Below are positions 46,998 to 56,080 of a stretch of DNA of 64,000 nucleotides, in pieces (positions within the stretch are counted from its first letter, which is position 1; each line of letters begins with the position of its first letter). The position numbers were made by a program, and so were the translations under genes. The DNA is from Rhodococcus triatomae BKS 15-14 (GTDB lineage Bacteria > Actinomycetota > Actinomycetes > Mycobacteriales > Mycobacteriaceae). The notes beneath the pieces were generated by a model. That model searched no databases. It saw only the letters and a list, made by a program, of their open reading frames with translations, and was not told the DNA's origin. The DNA is taken from assembly GCA_000341795.1 (NCBI GenBank), contig AODO01000002.1, forward strand, positions 46,300 through 110,299. Reading direction: 5' to 3'.

Positions 46998-48506
46998 TCA
47001 GGCGAGCGCCTCCCGCGCCGCGTCGAGGGCACGCTCCCTGTCGTCGGCGACGAGACCGATCCGGGTTCGCCGGTCGAGAAGGTCGTCGACGTCGAGCGCA
47101 CCCTCGTGCGCAACGGCGAAGGCGAGTTCGGCACGGGTGACGTCGATTCCGTCGGCAACGGGCGTCAACTCGCCCGACGCCGCGACCGCTGTGGACTCGG
47201 CACCGTAGCGGGCCAGAAGCGACTGGGGCAGCCGGGCGGTGCCGACACCGAAACCGGTTCCGACGAGCGGCAGGTTGGTCGTGAGGCACGGGCCCGCACC
47301 CAGCCCGCCCGTGCGAACCGCCGTGTCGACGGCGTCCTGGGCCATCTTGCGGTACGTCGTCAGCTTTCCGCCCACGACGCTGATCACGCCACTGTCGGAC
47401 GTCAGCACGGCGTGGTTCCGGGACAGGTCCGCCGTGGCACCGTCACCGGTGTCGAGCAGCGGGCGCAGGCCCGCATAGGTGGCGAGGACGTCGGTGCGCG
47501 CCAGCTCGGAGCCCAGGGCGGTGTTGACGGTCGTCAACAGGAAGTCGATCTCGGCCTCGGTCGCGACCGGGACGTCGGGGATGTCGCCGGGTGCCGCCTC
47601 GTCCGTCAGCCCCAGGTAGACGCGCCCCAGCTGAGCGGGCAGGGCGAACACGAAGCGGTTCGTCTCTCCGGGGATCGGTACGGTGAGCGCCGCCCTGGGA
47701 TTGCCGAGGCGCTCGGCGTCGAGGACGAGGTGCGTGCCGCGGCTGGGCTTGAGTGCGATGCTCGGGTCGACCTGGCCGGCCCACACTCCGGCGGCGTTCA
47801 CGACCGCACCCGCCCGGACCGTGGTCTCCTCACCCGTCAGTTCGTCGCGGAGCCGGGCGGAGTCGCCGGTCACGTCGTAGGCCCCGACCCGGGTGAGGAC
47901 GCGGGCGCCGTGCCCCGCCGCCGTCCGGGCGAGCGCGACCACCAGGCGGGCGTCGTCGATCAGCTGTCCGTCGTAGGCGAGCAGTCCTCCGCGCAACCCT
48001 TCGCGCCGCACGGCGGGGGCGAGGTCGACCACGTCCGCGGCACCGATCCGGCGCGACCGCGGCAGGACGGACGTCGACGTCCGAGCCGTCGCGCGCAGCA
48101 CGTCACCGGCGAGAAAACCGGTGCGTACCAGGGTCTTCTCGAATCGTCCGACCGACGGAAGCAGAGGCACCAGCTGCGGAAGCGCACGAACCAGGTGCGG
48201 CGCGGTCCGGGTCATGAGGATGCCGCGCTCGACAGCACTCTCCCGGGCGATCCCGACGTTGCCGCTGGCGAGGTAACGCAATCCCCCGTGCGCGAGTTTC
48301 GAACTCCACCGGCTCGTCCCGAACGCCAGGTCGTGCCGCTCGACGAGAACGGTCCGCAGGCCACGGGACGCGGCGTCGAGGGCGGCGCCGACGCCGGTGA
48401 CGCCGCCACCGACGACGAGGACGTCGATCGGCTCGCCGTCGCCGAGTCCGGACAGTTCCCTGGCACGACGAGCTGCGTCGAGCGAGGTCGGGGCGTGAGC
48501 GTGCAC
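46998..48506 (-). CDS. glpD: glycerol-3-phosphate dehydrogenase (FAD)
   Basis: This 502-residue membrane-associated flavoenzyme oxidises glycerol 3-phosphate to dihydroxyacetone phosphate and feeds electrons to quinone. It has the FAD motif VLVVGGGVTGVGAALDAASRG (29-49), the conserved GTSRWSSKLAHGGLRYL and the C-terminal VVGGKLTTYR. The GTG at 48506 has GGAG seven bases upstream. The TetR gene directly upstream on the same strand, and the divergent flavoprotein and lipid kinase, make a module also found in mycobacteria (Rv2249c-Rv2252). Confidence 0.93.
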   Translation of the reverse strand: MHAHAPTSLDAARRARELSGLGDGEPIDVLVVGGGVTGVGAALDAASRGLRTVLVERHDLAFGTSRWSSKLAHGGLRYLASGNVGIARESAVERGILMTRTAPHLVRALPQLVPLLPSVGRFEKTLVRTGFLAGDVLRATARTSTSVLPRSRRIGAADVVDLAPAVRREGLRGGLLAYDGQLIDDARLVVALARTAAGHGARVLTRVGAYDVTGDSARLRDELTGEETTVRAGAVVNAAGVWAGQVDPSIALKPSRGTHLVLDAERLGNPRAALTVPIPGETNRFVFALPAQLGRVYLGLTDEAAPGDIPDVPVATEAEIDFLLTTVNTALGSELARTDVLATYAGLRPLLDTGDGATADLSRNHAVLTSDSGVISVVGGKLTTYRKMAQDAVDTAVRTGGLGAGPCLTTNLPLVGTGFGVGTARLPQSLLARYGAESTAVAASGELTPVADGIDVTRAELAFAVAHEGALDVDDLLDRRTRIGLVADDRERALDAAREALA

Positions 48507-48541
48507 GGAGGACTCCTGTGGCGGTGGGGTGGGCGGTCGGG

Positions 48542-49201
48542 TCAGGCGGGTGGGGTCAAATAGGCGTCGACGGCGGCGACCAGCTCCGCGAGGAGCGCCT
48601 CCGGCGCGACCAGTTCGGAGACCATTCCGGCGGACTGCACCGCCGACTGCGACATGAGCAGCACCGTGACGGCGATCGCCACGGGATCCCCGGCCCTGAT
48701 CGAGCCGTCGTCGTGACCCGCGCGTACGGCGGGCACGAGATGGTCGAGGATCGCGCGCTGGCTGGTTCCGAGGCGGTCGACGATGTAGGTGACGAGCAGC
48801 TCGGGGTCGGACCTCAGGATCTTCACGAACAGCGGGTGCGTACGCACCGTCTCGGTCATGCCGTCGACGACCTGCACCAACCGGTCCCGCGCGGTACCTC
48901 CGCTGGGTGGCTGTGGCGTCGCGTGGCCGATCTCCCTGGTGAGAAGATCCGCCACGATGGCGCCGGTGTCGGGCCAGCGGCGGTACACGGTGGGCCGGCT
49001 CACGCCGGCGCGGCGCGCGATCTCGGCGAGCGTGGTGCGCCGCACGCCGAACTCGACCACACAGGTTCGTGCCGCATCGAGGATCTGGTCGTCGATGCTG
49101 CGCGCTCCCTCGGGCGATTCGGGCGCCCCGGACTGCCCGGACTGCTGCGCGAGGCGCCCGGAATCTCGGGGCGCGGGGAATTCATCGTTACGGATAGACA
49201 T
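48542..49201 (-). CDS. TetR-family regulator
   Basis: This 219-residue repressor has an N-terminal HTH (residues about 40-85; LAEIARRAGVSRPTVYRRWPDTGAIV) and a helical ligand domain. It probably regulates glpD and the divergent flavoprotein-kinase pair; the position matches Rv2250c. The ATG at 49201 has no ribosome-binding site and overlaps a palindrome, so the message may be leaderless and self-repressed. Confidence 0.9.
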   Translation of the reverse strand: MSIRNDEFPAPRDSGRLAQQSGQSGAPESPEGARSIDDQILDAARTCVVEFGVRRTTLAEIARRAGVSRPTVYRRWPDTGAIVADLLTREIGHATPQPPSGGTARDRLVQVVDGMTETVRTHPLFVKILRSDPELLVTYIVDRLGTSQRAILDHLVPAVRAGHDDGSIRAGDPVAIAVTVLLMSQSAVQSAGMVSELVAPEALLAELVAAVDAYLTPPA

Positions 49202-49220
49202 CGTATGTAAGACTGTAACG
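49186..49220. promoter_or_regulatory. nested palindromes between the TetR gene and the flavoprotein gene
   Basis: CGTTAC (49186-49191) pairs with GTAACG (49215-49220), and ACAT-CGT-ATGT (49198-49208) sits in the centre over the TetR start. The arrangement suits a TetR operator blocking both divergent, possibly leaderless, genes. Confidence 0.55.
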
Positions 49221-49221
49221 C

Positions 49222-50850
49222 ATGGAGACCATCGGATCACCCGAACGGCCGACCACCACCGCCCCGACCATGGAATGGGACGCGTGGGGACTCGGGGAGT
49301 ACCGCAAGCAACTCTCGCCGCAGATCCTCGGGCTGCTGCGCGCCGCGCTCGGCGTCGACGCCGAGCAGGCCCCGCCGCCCAGCGAATCGGATGTCACTCT
49401 GCGTCCGAGTGCCCTGACGGGCGCGCACCGCGAGGCCCTGGCGTGGCTGCTCGGCGCGGAGAACGTTCACACCGACGACGCCACCCGACTGCGCCGCGCC
49501 GGCGGAAAGTCGACACCGGACCTACTGCGACGCAAGTCGACCGATGCCCAGGATGCGCCCGACGCCGTCGTCACGCCCGCGTCGCACGACGAGGTCCTGG
49601 CGCTGTTGCAGTGGTGCGCCCGCACCGGAGTCGCCGTGGTGCCGTTCGGTGGTGGCACGTCGGTGGTGGGCGGACTCGACCCGATCCGCGGCGAGTTCGA
49701 CGTCGTACTGGCGGTCGACCTCCGTCGCCTGGACGCCCTGGTCGATCTCGATCCCGTGTCCGGAATCGCCGTGCTGGAGGCAGGACTGACCGGCCCGCAG
49801 GCCGAGGAGCTGCTCGGCGCGCACGGATTCTCGCTCGGACACTTCCCACAGAGCTTCCAGTTCGCCACCATCGGCGGATTCGCGGCCACCCGGTCGTCCG
49901 GGCAGGCATCGGCCGGGTACGGCCGCTTCGACGACATGGTGCAGCGGCTGCGCGTCGCCACCCCGTCCGGTTCGCTCGACCTCGGCCGTGGTCCCGCCTC
50001 GGCGGCAGGTCCGGACCTGCGTGAACTGTTCGTCGGGTCGGAAGGCACGTTCGGCGTCATCACCGAGGTGGCGGTCCGGGTGCACCCCGCCCCGGAGACG
50101 ACCGCGTACCGGGCGTGGTCGTTCCCGGACTTCGAGACCGGCGCGGCCGCGTTGCGCACCCTCGTCCAGACGGGTGCGGCGCCGACCGTGATGCGCCTGT
50201 CCGACGAGGCCGAAACCGGACTCAACCTCGCGCTCGCCGGCGACATCGGAGGCGACAGCCCCGCCGCGGGTTGCCTGGCGATCACCACCGTCGAAGGCAC
50301 CGCCGCCCACGTGCGCGCTCGATCCGACGAGGCCTGGGCGCTGCTCGCGGCCGCAGGCGGAACCGACCTCGGTGACGCCCCCGCGCTCGCCTGGGAGCAC
50401 GGCCGGTTCGACGCGCCCTACCAGCGCGACGCCCTCCTCAACGCGGGAGCGATCGTCGAGACCCTGGAGACGGCCACCGTCTGGTCGAATCTCTCCGACC
50501 TCCGCAGCGCGGTCACCACTGCACTGACCGAATCGCTTGCGGCACAGGGAACCCCACCGCTGGTGATGTGTCACATCTCGCACACCTACGCGACCGGAGC
50601 GTCGCTCTACTTCACCGTCGTCTGCGCCCAGACGGCCGATCCGTTGACACAGTGGGCGGCGGCGAAGAAGGCCGCGGGCGATGCCATCGTCGCCACGGGC
50701 GGCACCATCACCCATCACCACGCCGTCGGCCGCGACCACCGCCCGTGGATGTCCGCCGAGATCGGCGAGCTCGGTGCCACGGCCCTGCGGGCGGTCAAGG
50801 ATGCGCTCGACCCCTCCGGAATCCTCAACCCTGGCAAGCTGATCCCATGA
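49222..50850 (+). CDS. FAD-binding oxidase similar to alkyl-dihydroxyacetonephosphate synthase
   Basis: This 542-residue VAO-family flavoprotein has the FAD loop PFGGGTSVVGGL (near 142), the signature GHFPQSFQFATIGGFAATRSSGQASAGYGRFDDMV (near 208-242), ISHTYATGASLYF and the His-rich GTITHHHAVGRDH near the C-terminus. These match alkyl-DHAP synthases, which exchange the acyl group of acyl-DHAP for a fatty alcohol in ether-lipid synthesis. The Tyr and His-triplet regions are retained. Whether the bacterial enzyme makes ether lipids is unknown. It starts at an ATG with no ribosome-binding site and is coupled to the lipid kinase gene. Confidence 0.9.
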   Translation: METIGSPERPTTTAPTMEWDAWGLGEYRKQLSPQILGLLRAALGVDAEQAPPPSESDVTLRPSALTGAHREALAWLLGAENVHTDDATRLRRAGGKSTPDLLRRKSTDAQDAPDAVVTPASHDEVLALLQWCARTGVAVVPFGGGTSVVGGLDPIRGEFDVVLAVDLRRLDALVDLDPVSGIAVLEAGLTGPQAEELLGAHGFSLGHFPQSFQFATIGGFAATRSSGQASAGYGRFDDMVQRLRVATPSGSLDLGRGPASAAGPDLRELFVGSEGTFGVITEVAVRVHPAPETTAYRAWSFPDFETGAAALRTLVQTGAAPTVMRLSDEAETGLNLALAGDIGGDSPAAGCLAITTVEGTAAHVRARSDEAWALLAAAGGTDLGDAPALAWEHGRFDAPYQRDALLNAGAIVETLETATVWSNLSDLRSAVTTALTESLAAQGTPPLVMCHISHTYATGASLYFTVVCAQTADPLTQWAAAKKAAGDAIVATGGTITHHHAVGRDHRPWMSAEIGELGATALRAVKDALDPSGILNPGKLIP

Positions 50851-51746
50851 GATCGGTGACGGTGCTGACCAACCCCCATGCGGGAGGCGGACATCCCCGC
50901 GAGGTGGCCGCCACCGCGACCGCCCGATTGCGCGAACGCGGACTCGAGGTCACCTCCATCGAGGGCACGACAGCGGACGATGCGTTGACCGTCGCGCACG
51001 CGGCCGTCGCCGCGGGAACCGACGCACTCGTCGCGGTCGGCGGGGACGGCCTGATCAACATCGCGTGGCAGGCCGTCGCGGGCACCGGCGTCCCCCTCGG
51101 CATCGTGCCGGGCGGCACCGGCAACGACCACGCGCGCCTGTTCCACATCCCCGTCGACGACCCGGCCGCCGCCGCGGATGTCGTCGCGGACGGGACCGTC
51201 GCCGACATCGACCTGGGGCGCGTCACGGTTGGCGACGACCACGTCCACTGGTTCGGCACGGTCCTGGCCAGTGGATTCGACTCGCTGGTGACCGACCGCG
51301 CGAATCGGATGCGCTGGCCGCGAGGACCGATGCGCTACAACCTCGCGATGCTCGCGGAGCTGGCCGGCCTGCGGTCGATCCCCTACCGCATCGTCCTCGA
51401 CGACCGCACGCTCGAGGTCGACGCGGCGATGGTCTCGCTCGGCAACGGAACCTCGTACGGCGGCGGAATGCTGATCGCACCTGGTGCCGAGCTGACCGAC
51501 GGCAAACTCGACGTCGTCGTCGTCGCTCCTGGGAGCAGGTTCAAACTGGTCCGTCTGTTCCCGACCGTCTACAAGGGCACCCACGTCGACCTCGACGAGG
51601 TCACGGTGTTCCGGTCGCGGACAGTCCGTCTCGTGGCCGACGGCATCGTCGCGTACGCCGACGGCGAGCGGATCGCGCCGCTCCCGATCGACGTCGAAGC
51701 GGTTCCGGGCGCCGGACGGGTACTCGTCGGCGCACCCGTGCGCTGA
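50847..51746 (+). CDS. diacylglycerol/lipid kinase (DagK family)
   Basis: This 299-residue kinase has the catalytic-domain motifs NPHAGGGHP, VGGDGLINIAWQAV and GIVPGGTGNDHAR. The family phosphorylates diacylglycerol, sphingoid or related lipids; the mycobacterial counterpart Rv2252 is linked to phosphatidylinositol-mannoside precursor synthesis. The ATG overlaps the stop of the AGPS-like gene (ATGA). It converges with the PIG-L gene, 4 bp apart. Confidence 0.92.
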   Translation: MRSVTVLTNPHAGGGHPREVAATATARLRERGLEVTSIEGTTADDALTVAHAAVAAGTDALVAVGGDGLINIAWQAVAGTGVPLGIVPGGTGNDHARLFHIPVDDPAAAADVVADGTVADIDLGRVTVGDDHVHWFGTVLASGFDSLVTDRANRMRWPRGPMRYNLAMLAELAGLRSIPYRIVLDDRTLEVDAAMVSLGNGTSYGGGMLIAPGAELTDGKLDVVVVAPGSRFKLVRLFPTVYKGTHVDLDEVTVFRSRTVRLVADGIVAYADGERIAPLPIDVEAVPGAGRVLVGAPVR

Positions 51747-51750
51747 CCCC

Positions 51751-52473
51751 TCAGAAGCGGTACAGCTCGAAACCGACGGCGCGGGTCGCGGAGAATCCGG
51801 CCTTGGGGCCGGTGGCCATCGCGATCTGCGCCTCGGCCTGTTCGGCCACCGGGACGTCCGAGAGCGCCGCGAGATAGCGCGCATGTTCGGTGAGCGAGGC
51901 GACCGCGGCATCGACGCCGTCGGTGACGTCGACGGCGTGATCGTGGCCGATCATCACGTTCACCGCGGCGTATCGCACGCCGTTCCAGCGAGGTTCGGAG
52001 AGATCCGGGAAGATCCACTCGTTCGCGGCGTCGGACACCGCATCGAGTGCCGCCTGCCCGACCGCGCGATGATCGGCGCTGTTGCGCATTCCCGGCGCCC
52101 ACGTCTCGCGGTGGTTCATCGTGACGACGAACTCCGGACGGTGCCGTCGGATCGCCCCGGCCAGGGACCGCCGAAGCTCCAGTCCGTACTCGAGGCGCCC
52201 GTCCGGGTGACCGAGGAACTCCACCTCCCGCACGCCGACCGTCGCGGCCGACCGTCGTTCCTCCTCCTCGCGGATCGGGCCGCACTCGGCGGGAGGAAGT
52301 CCCTCGATGCCGGCCTCTCCACTGGTCGCGAGCACGTAGCGGATGTCCTTGCCCTGAGCGGTCCACCGGGCGACGGCCGCCGCGCATCCGTACTCGATGT
52401 CGTCGGGGTGCGCGACGATCACGATGCCGCGGTTCCAGTCCTCGGGTACGGGCTCGACGGATGCATGGTCCAT
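51751..52473 (-). CDS. PIG-L (LmbE-like) zinc deacetylase
   Basis: This 240-residue hydrolase has the zinc motif AHPDD (His22, Asp25) and the second-site motif NSADHRAVG. The family removes N-acetyl groups from sugars such as GlcNAc-inositol; mycothiol MshB and Mca are relatives, but this member is shorter and its substrate is unknown. ATG at 52473 lies just after the MFS stop (52478), so the two are co-transcribed. Confidence 0.88.
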   Translation of the reverse strand: MDHASVEPVPEDWNRGIVIVAHPDDIEYGCAAAVARWTAQGKDIRYVLATSGEAGIEGLPPAECGPIREEEERRSAATVGVREVEFLGHPDGRLEYGLELRRSLAGAIRRHRPEFVVTMNHRETWAPGMRNSADHRAVGQAALDAVSDAANEWIFPDLSEPRWNGVRYAAVNVMIGHDHAVDVTDGVDAAVASLTEHARYLAALSDVPVAEQAEAQIAMATGPKAGFSATRAVGFELYRF

Positions 52474-52477
52474 GGCG

Positions 52478-53686
52478 TCAGCATGCCTGCCGGGCGTCCA
52501 CCGGGCGCGCCGCGACACGCAGGTCGAGCAGCCACACCGCCACCGATACCACCGCGAGCGCCAGCCCGAGCAGGCACACTCCCGCCCAGCCCCGCGCGGC
52601 CCACGCCACCGAGCCGAGCGCCGAACCCGTCGCACCACCGATGAAGTACGACGTCATGTACACGGAGGTGACGCGGGAACGCGCGTGTGGTGCCAGCTCG
52701 TAGATCACGCTCTGATTGCTGACGTGCACGGACTGCAGCGCCATGTCGGCGATCACCATCGCGGCGACGAAGGCGATCAGCACCTGCCCGCCCACCGCGA
52801 ACAGTCCCCATGCGGCGCACAGCAGGGCGGCGCCCGCACCGGTGGTCGTCTGAACGAGACCGCGATCGGCGAGCCGGCCCGCGGCGTTGGCCATCACCGC
52901 GCCCGCCACACCTGCCAGCCCGACGAGCCCGATGGCCACGTCACCGAGGCCGAACGGCTCGCCGGCCAGCAGGAACGCCATCGTCGCGAACACCACGCCC
53001 ATCGACGCGAAGCTCGTCGCTCCGAGCGCGCTTCGGGTGCGCAGCCGCGGCTGGTCGCGCAGGAGCCGCGCCATCGACGCGAGGATTCCGCCGTACCCGA
53101 GATCGTGCCGCTCCCGTGAACTCGGCAGGGCCCGCCACAGCGCCAGCGCCACGACCACCATCACGACCGCCGACACCCGGTACACGGTCTGCCAACCACC
53201 GAGCCCCGACAGCAGTCCCGCGACGCTGCGCGCCAGCAGGATCCCGACGAGCAGTCCGCTCATCACCGTCCCGACCGCGGTGGCGCGACGCTCCGGCGCC
53301 GCGAGCGTCGCGGCGAACGGAACCAGGACCTGCGCGGCGACGGAGAACAGGCCCGCCACCGCGGTACCGACCATCAGCCAGCCGATGGACGGCGCCAGCC
53401 CGCTGACGGCCTGTCCGGCCGCTGCCAGGAGCATCAGTCCGACGGCGAGCCGGCGCCGGTCGAGGAGGTCGCCGAGGGGCACCAGGAACAACAGCCCGAT
53501 GCCGTACGACACCTGTGCGACGGTGACCGTGACGGCCGCCGTGGCCTGCCCGACCCCGAGCGCACCCGCGATCGAATCGAGCAACGGCTGGTTGAAGTAG
53601 TTTCCGCCGGCGCACAGCCCCGTCGCCACGGCCATCAGCAGCAGTAGCGACCGCGGGAGCGCGGGGCGCGCGGCGGTCCGGGACAT
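52478..53686 (-). CDS. MFS transporter, efflux type
   Basis: This 402-residue protein has 12 membrane helices in two six-helix halves. The loop between helices 2 and 3 reads LGDLLDRRRL, the MFS G-D-x-x-x-R-R signature, and the N-terminus GNYFNQPLLDSIA resembles YnfM/arabinose-efflux-type permeases. The exported compound is unknown. GGAGGGG precedes the ATG at 53686 by seven bases. It lies upstream of the PIG-L gene on the same strand. Confidence 0.9.
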   Translation of the reverse strand: MSRTAARPALPRSLLLLMAVATGLCAGGNYFNQPLLDSIAGALGVGQATAAVTVTVAQVSYGIGLLFLVPLGDLLDRRRLAVGLMLLAAAGQAVSGLAPSIGWLMVGTAVAGLFSVAAQVLVPFAATLAAPERRATAVGTVMSGLLVGILLARSVAGLLSGLGGWQTVYRVSAVVMVVVALALWRALPSSRERHDLGYGGILASMARLLRDQPRLRTRSALGATSFASMGVVFATMAFLLAGEPFGLGDVAIGLVGLAGVAGAVMANAAGRLADRGLVQTTTGAGAALLCAAWGLFAVGGQVLIAFVAAMVIADMALQSVHVSNQSVIYELAPHARSRVTSVYMTSYFIGGATGSALGSVAWAARGWAGVCLLGLALAVVSVAVWLLDLRVAARPVDARQAC

Positions 53687-53751
53687 CGTCACCCCTCCAC
53701 TGTCCCCGACCGCGTCGAAGGTCGCCCGCCGGCACCGCGGCGGTCCGCGGG

Positions 53752-53925
53752 TCAGACCCGGGTGACGTCGTTCGAATCGCTGTCCGAGAACGCCTTCACG
53801 AGGAGGTACACACCGAACACGACCGCGCTGACGGCGAGGATCCAGAACAGACCCTTGACGAGGACCCCCACCAGGGCCAGCGCAATCCAGATCAGCGCCA
53901 CTACTCCGAGAATCTTCCAGAACAC
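53752..53925 (-). CDS. small hydrophobic membrane protein
   Basis: This 57-residue protein begins MFWKILGVVALIWIALALVGVLVKGLFW and contains two closely spaced hydrophobic helices and an acidic tail (FSDSDSNDVTRV). Similar small proteins occur widely in actinobacteria without known function. The GTG at 53925 has CGGAG eight bases upstream; an upstream start at 53988 lacks support. Confidence 0.75.
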   Translation of the reverse strand: MFWKILGVVALIWIALALVGVLVKGLFWILAVSAVVFGVYLLVKAFSDSDSNDVTRV

Positions 53926-54019
53926 GTCGGATCTCCGTTCCGTTCGGGCGGCCACGAGTTTGACTGCCCGGTCCCACCAGACTGGCACGGACGGAGCCGC
54001 AAATCACCAGCTCAGACGC

Positions 54020-54040
54020 AAGATCAGGGAAAGATCAGGG
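54020..54040. repeat. tandem direct repeat AAGATCAGGG x2 upstream of bioY
   Basis: Two identical 10-mers, 11 bp apart (54020-54029 and 54031-54040), lie 136 bp before bioY in the 250-bp region 53926-54175, which otherwise shows no gene. It may be part of a promoter or operator; no factor can be named. Confidence 0.35.
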
Positions 54041-54175
54041 TGAACCCGGACGTGCCCGACGGACCGGTCCCGGACGGTGGCCGACCAGCCCGTGGTCGCG
54101 CTGCCCTATTCTCGCTGGGGGCCGGCCCACACCTGAGCGCCGCGCCACCTCACGTCACGCCCTAGGAGTCCACCC

Positions 54176-54775
54176 GTGTCTGCCCGCCTCTCCGGGACCT
54201 CCCCGCTGACCTCCCGCGACCTCGCGCACGTCGCGGTGTTCGCCGCCCTGATCGTCGCTCTCGGGCTTCCGGGGACCATCAACATCGGCGGGTCGGCCGT
54301 GCCGATCACGCTCCAGTCACTCGGTGTGATCCTTGCCGGCGCGCTGCTCGGACCGCGCAAGGGCGTGCTCGCCGTGCTCACCGTCATCGTGCTCGGCCTC
54401 GCGCTTCCCGTCCTCGCAGGCGGACGCACGTCGCTCACCTCGCTGTCGGGTGCCACCGCGGGCTTCCTCGTCGGCTGGATCCCGGCCGTCGCCGTCATCG
54501 GCTGGCTGACCGTGAAGATGCTTCCGAAGTACTCCGTGATCAAGGGGACGCTGATCAACGTCCTCGGCGGCGTCGTGGTGCTGTACCTGTTCGGCACCGC
54601 CGGCATGCTGCTGCGTGGCCTGTCGTTCGGAACCGCCATGAGCTCGAACCTCACCTACCTGCCCGGAGACCTGATCAAGGCGGTGCTCGCCGCGGTCGTC
54701 GCCTCCCAGGTGCATCGCGCGTACCCGACTCTGCTCACCGACCAGGCGGCGCGGCGCCCGGCCACCGCGCCCTGA
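54176..54775 (+). CDS. bioY: biotin ECF transporter substrate-binding subunit BioY
   Basis: This 199-residue S component has six hydrophobic helices and the BioY motif INIGGSAVPITLQSLGVILAG near residue 40, the biotin-binding region. The GTG at 54176 has AGGAG seven bases upstream. Together with the ATPase and T component genes that follow, it makes a complete biotin importer. Confidence 0.94.
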   Translation: MSARLSGTSPLTSRDLAHVAVFAALIVALGLPGTINIGGSAVPITLQSLGVILAGALLGPRKGVLAVLTVIVLGLALPVLAGGRTSLTSLSGATAGFLVGWIPAVAVIGWLTVKMLPKYSVIKGTLINVLGGVVVLYLFGTAGMLLRGLSFGTAMSSNLTYLPGDLIKAVLAAVVASQVHRAYPTLLTDQAARRPATAP

Positions 54776-54788
54776 CCGAGATCCCCAG

Positions 54789-55469
54789 ATGCCCGAGATC
54801 CGCTTCGAACACGTCCACCACTCCTACGGCGAGCGCGGCGTCCTGGGCGGCGTGGACCTGACGCTGACCGAACACCGGATCGGCGTCGTCGGAGCCAACG
54901 GCAGCGGTAAGTCCACGCTCGCCCGCACCATCAACGGGCTCGTCCTGCCCACCTCGGGGCGGGTCCTCGTCGACGGGCTCGACACCGCGAAGGACGGGCG
55001 CGCGGTGCGCCGCAAGGTCGGCTTCGTCTTCACCGACCCCGACCACCAGATCATCATGCCGACGGTCGCCGAGGACATCGAGTTCTCACTGCGGCGCAGC
55101 GGACTCGACGCCGCCGGACGCGCTGATCGGGTACGGACGGTCCTCGAGCGGTTCGGACTGGCCGGCCATGCCGATCACCCGACGCACCTGCTCTCGGGCG
55201 GACAGAAGCAGCTCCTGGCCCTCGCCGCGGTCATGGTCACCGACCCCGAGGTGATCGTCGCGGACGAGCCGACGACGCTGCTCGACCTCCGCAACGCCCG
55301 CCTGGTCGCGGACACCCTCCGCGGCCTCACCCAGCAGGTGGTGGTGGTGACCCACCACCTGGACCTGCTGGCCGATTTCGACCGGGTCCTGGTCGTCGAC
55401 GGCGGCGTCGTGGTCGCCGACGATGCACCGGCCCCGGCCATCGCCCACTACACGAAGATCGTGGGATGA
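54789..55469 (+). CDS. bioM: biotin ECF transporter ATPase BioM
   Basis: This 226-residue ABC ATPase of the CbiO/EcfA type has Walker A GANGSGKST (near residue 37), the signature LLSGGQKQLL, Walker B VIVADEPTTLLD and the switch His in VVVTHHLD. It lies 13 bp after bioY and overlaps bioN by four bases. Confidence 0.95.
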   Translation: MPEIRFEHVHHSYGERGVLGGVDLTLTEHRIGVVGANGSGKSTLARTINGLVLPTSGRVLVDGLDTAKDGRAVRRKVGFVFTDPDHQIIMPTVAEDIEFSLRRSGLDAAGRADRVRTVLERFGLAGHADHPTHLLSGGQKQLLALAAVMVTDPEVIVADEPTTLLDLRNARLVADTLRGLTQQVVVVTHHLDLLADFDRVLVVDGGVVVADDAPAPAIAHYTKIVG

Positions 55470-56071
55470 CCACCCTCGGTCAGTACGTGCCGGGCACCTC
55501 GCCGGTCCATCGGATGCCTGCGATCGCGAAGCTCGCGGTCCTGGTGGTGGTCCTGCTGACGATTGCGATCGCGGTCCGCCACCCGTGGGAGCTCGTACCG
55601 GCCACCGCCGTCACGGTCGCGGCCTATGCGCTGTCCCGGATCGGACCGCGCGCTGCCCTGCGCCAACTCCGGCCGGCGGTGTGGATGTTGCTCTTCGTCG
55701 GCGCCTTCCAGTGGTTGTTCACCAGCTGGCAGCGTGCGCTGGTCGTGTGCGGTGTGCTCGGGCTGTCCGTGGCCTGGGCTGCGCTCGTCTCGCTGACCAC
55801 CCGGGTTCTCGACATGCTCGACGCGATCCACCGGTTGCTCGGGCCCTTCCGCCGGTTCGGCGTCAACACGGATCGGGTCGGACTCGTGCTTGCGATGACG
55901 ATCCGGTGCATTCCGCTGATCGGCGGGCTGGTCGCCGATGTCACGGAGGCCCGCAAGGCGCGCGGCCTCGGCTTCTCGATCCGCGCGCTCGCCGTTCCGG
56001 TCGTGATCGGCGCGCTGCGAACCGCGGACGCGATGGGCGAGGCCCTCGCTGCCCGAGGCGTCGACGACTGA
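55466..56071 (+). CDS. bioN: biotin ECF transporter T component BioN
   Basis: This 201-residue transmembrane coupling protein of the EcfT/CbiQ type has four to five helices and the ATPase-contact motif EARKARGLGF near residue 170. A second basic A-R-G segment, ALAARGVDD, ends the protein. It is the last gene of bioYMN and is followed by an exceptionally long terminator. Confidence 0.94.
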   Translation: MTTLGQYVPGTSPVHRMPAIAKLAVLVVVLLTIAIAVRHPWELVPATAVTVAAYALSRIGPRAALRQLRPAVWMLLFVGAFQWLFTSWQRALVVCGVLGLSVAWAALVSLTTRVLDMLDAIHRLLGPFRRFGVNTDRVGLVLAMTIRCIPLIGGLVADVTEARKARGLGFSIRALAVPVVIGALRTADAMGEALAARGVDD

Positions 56072-56080
56072 CACACGCCC

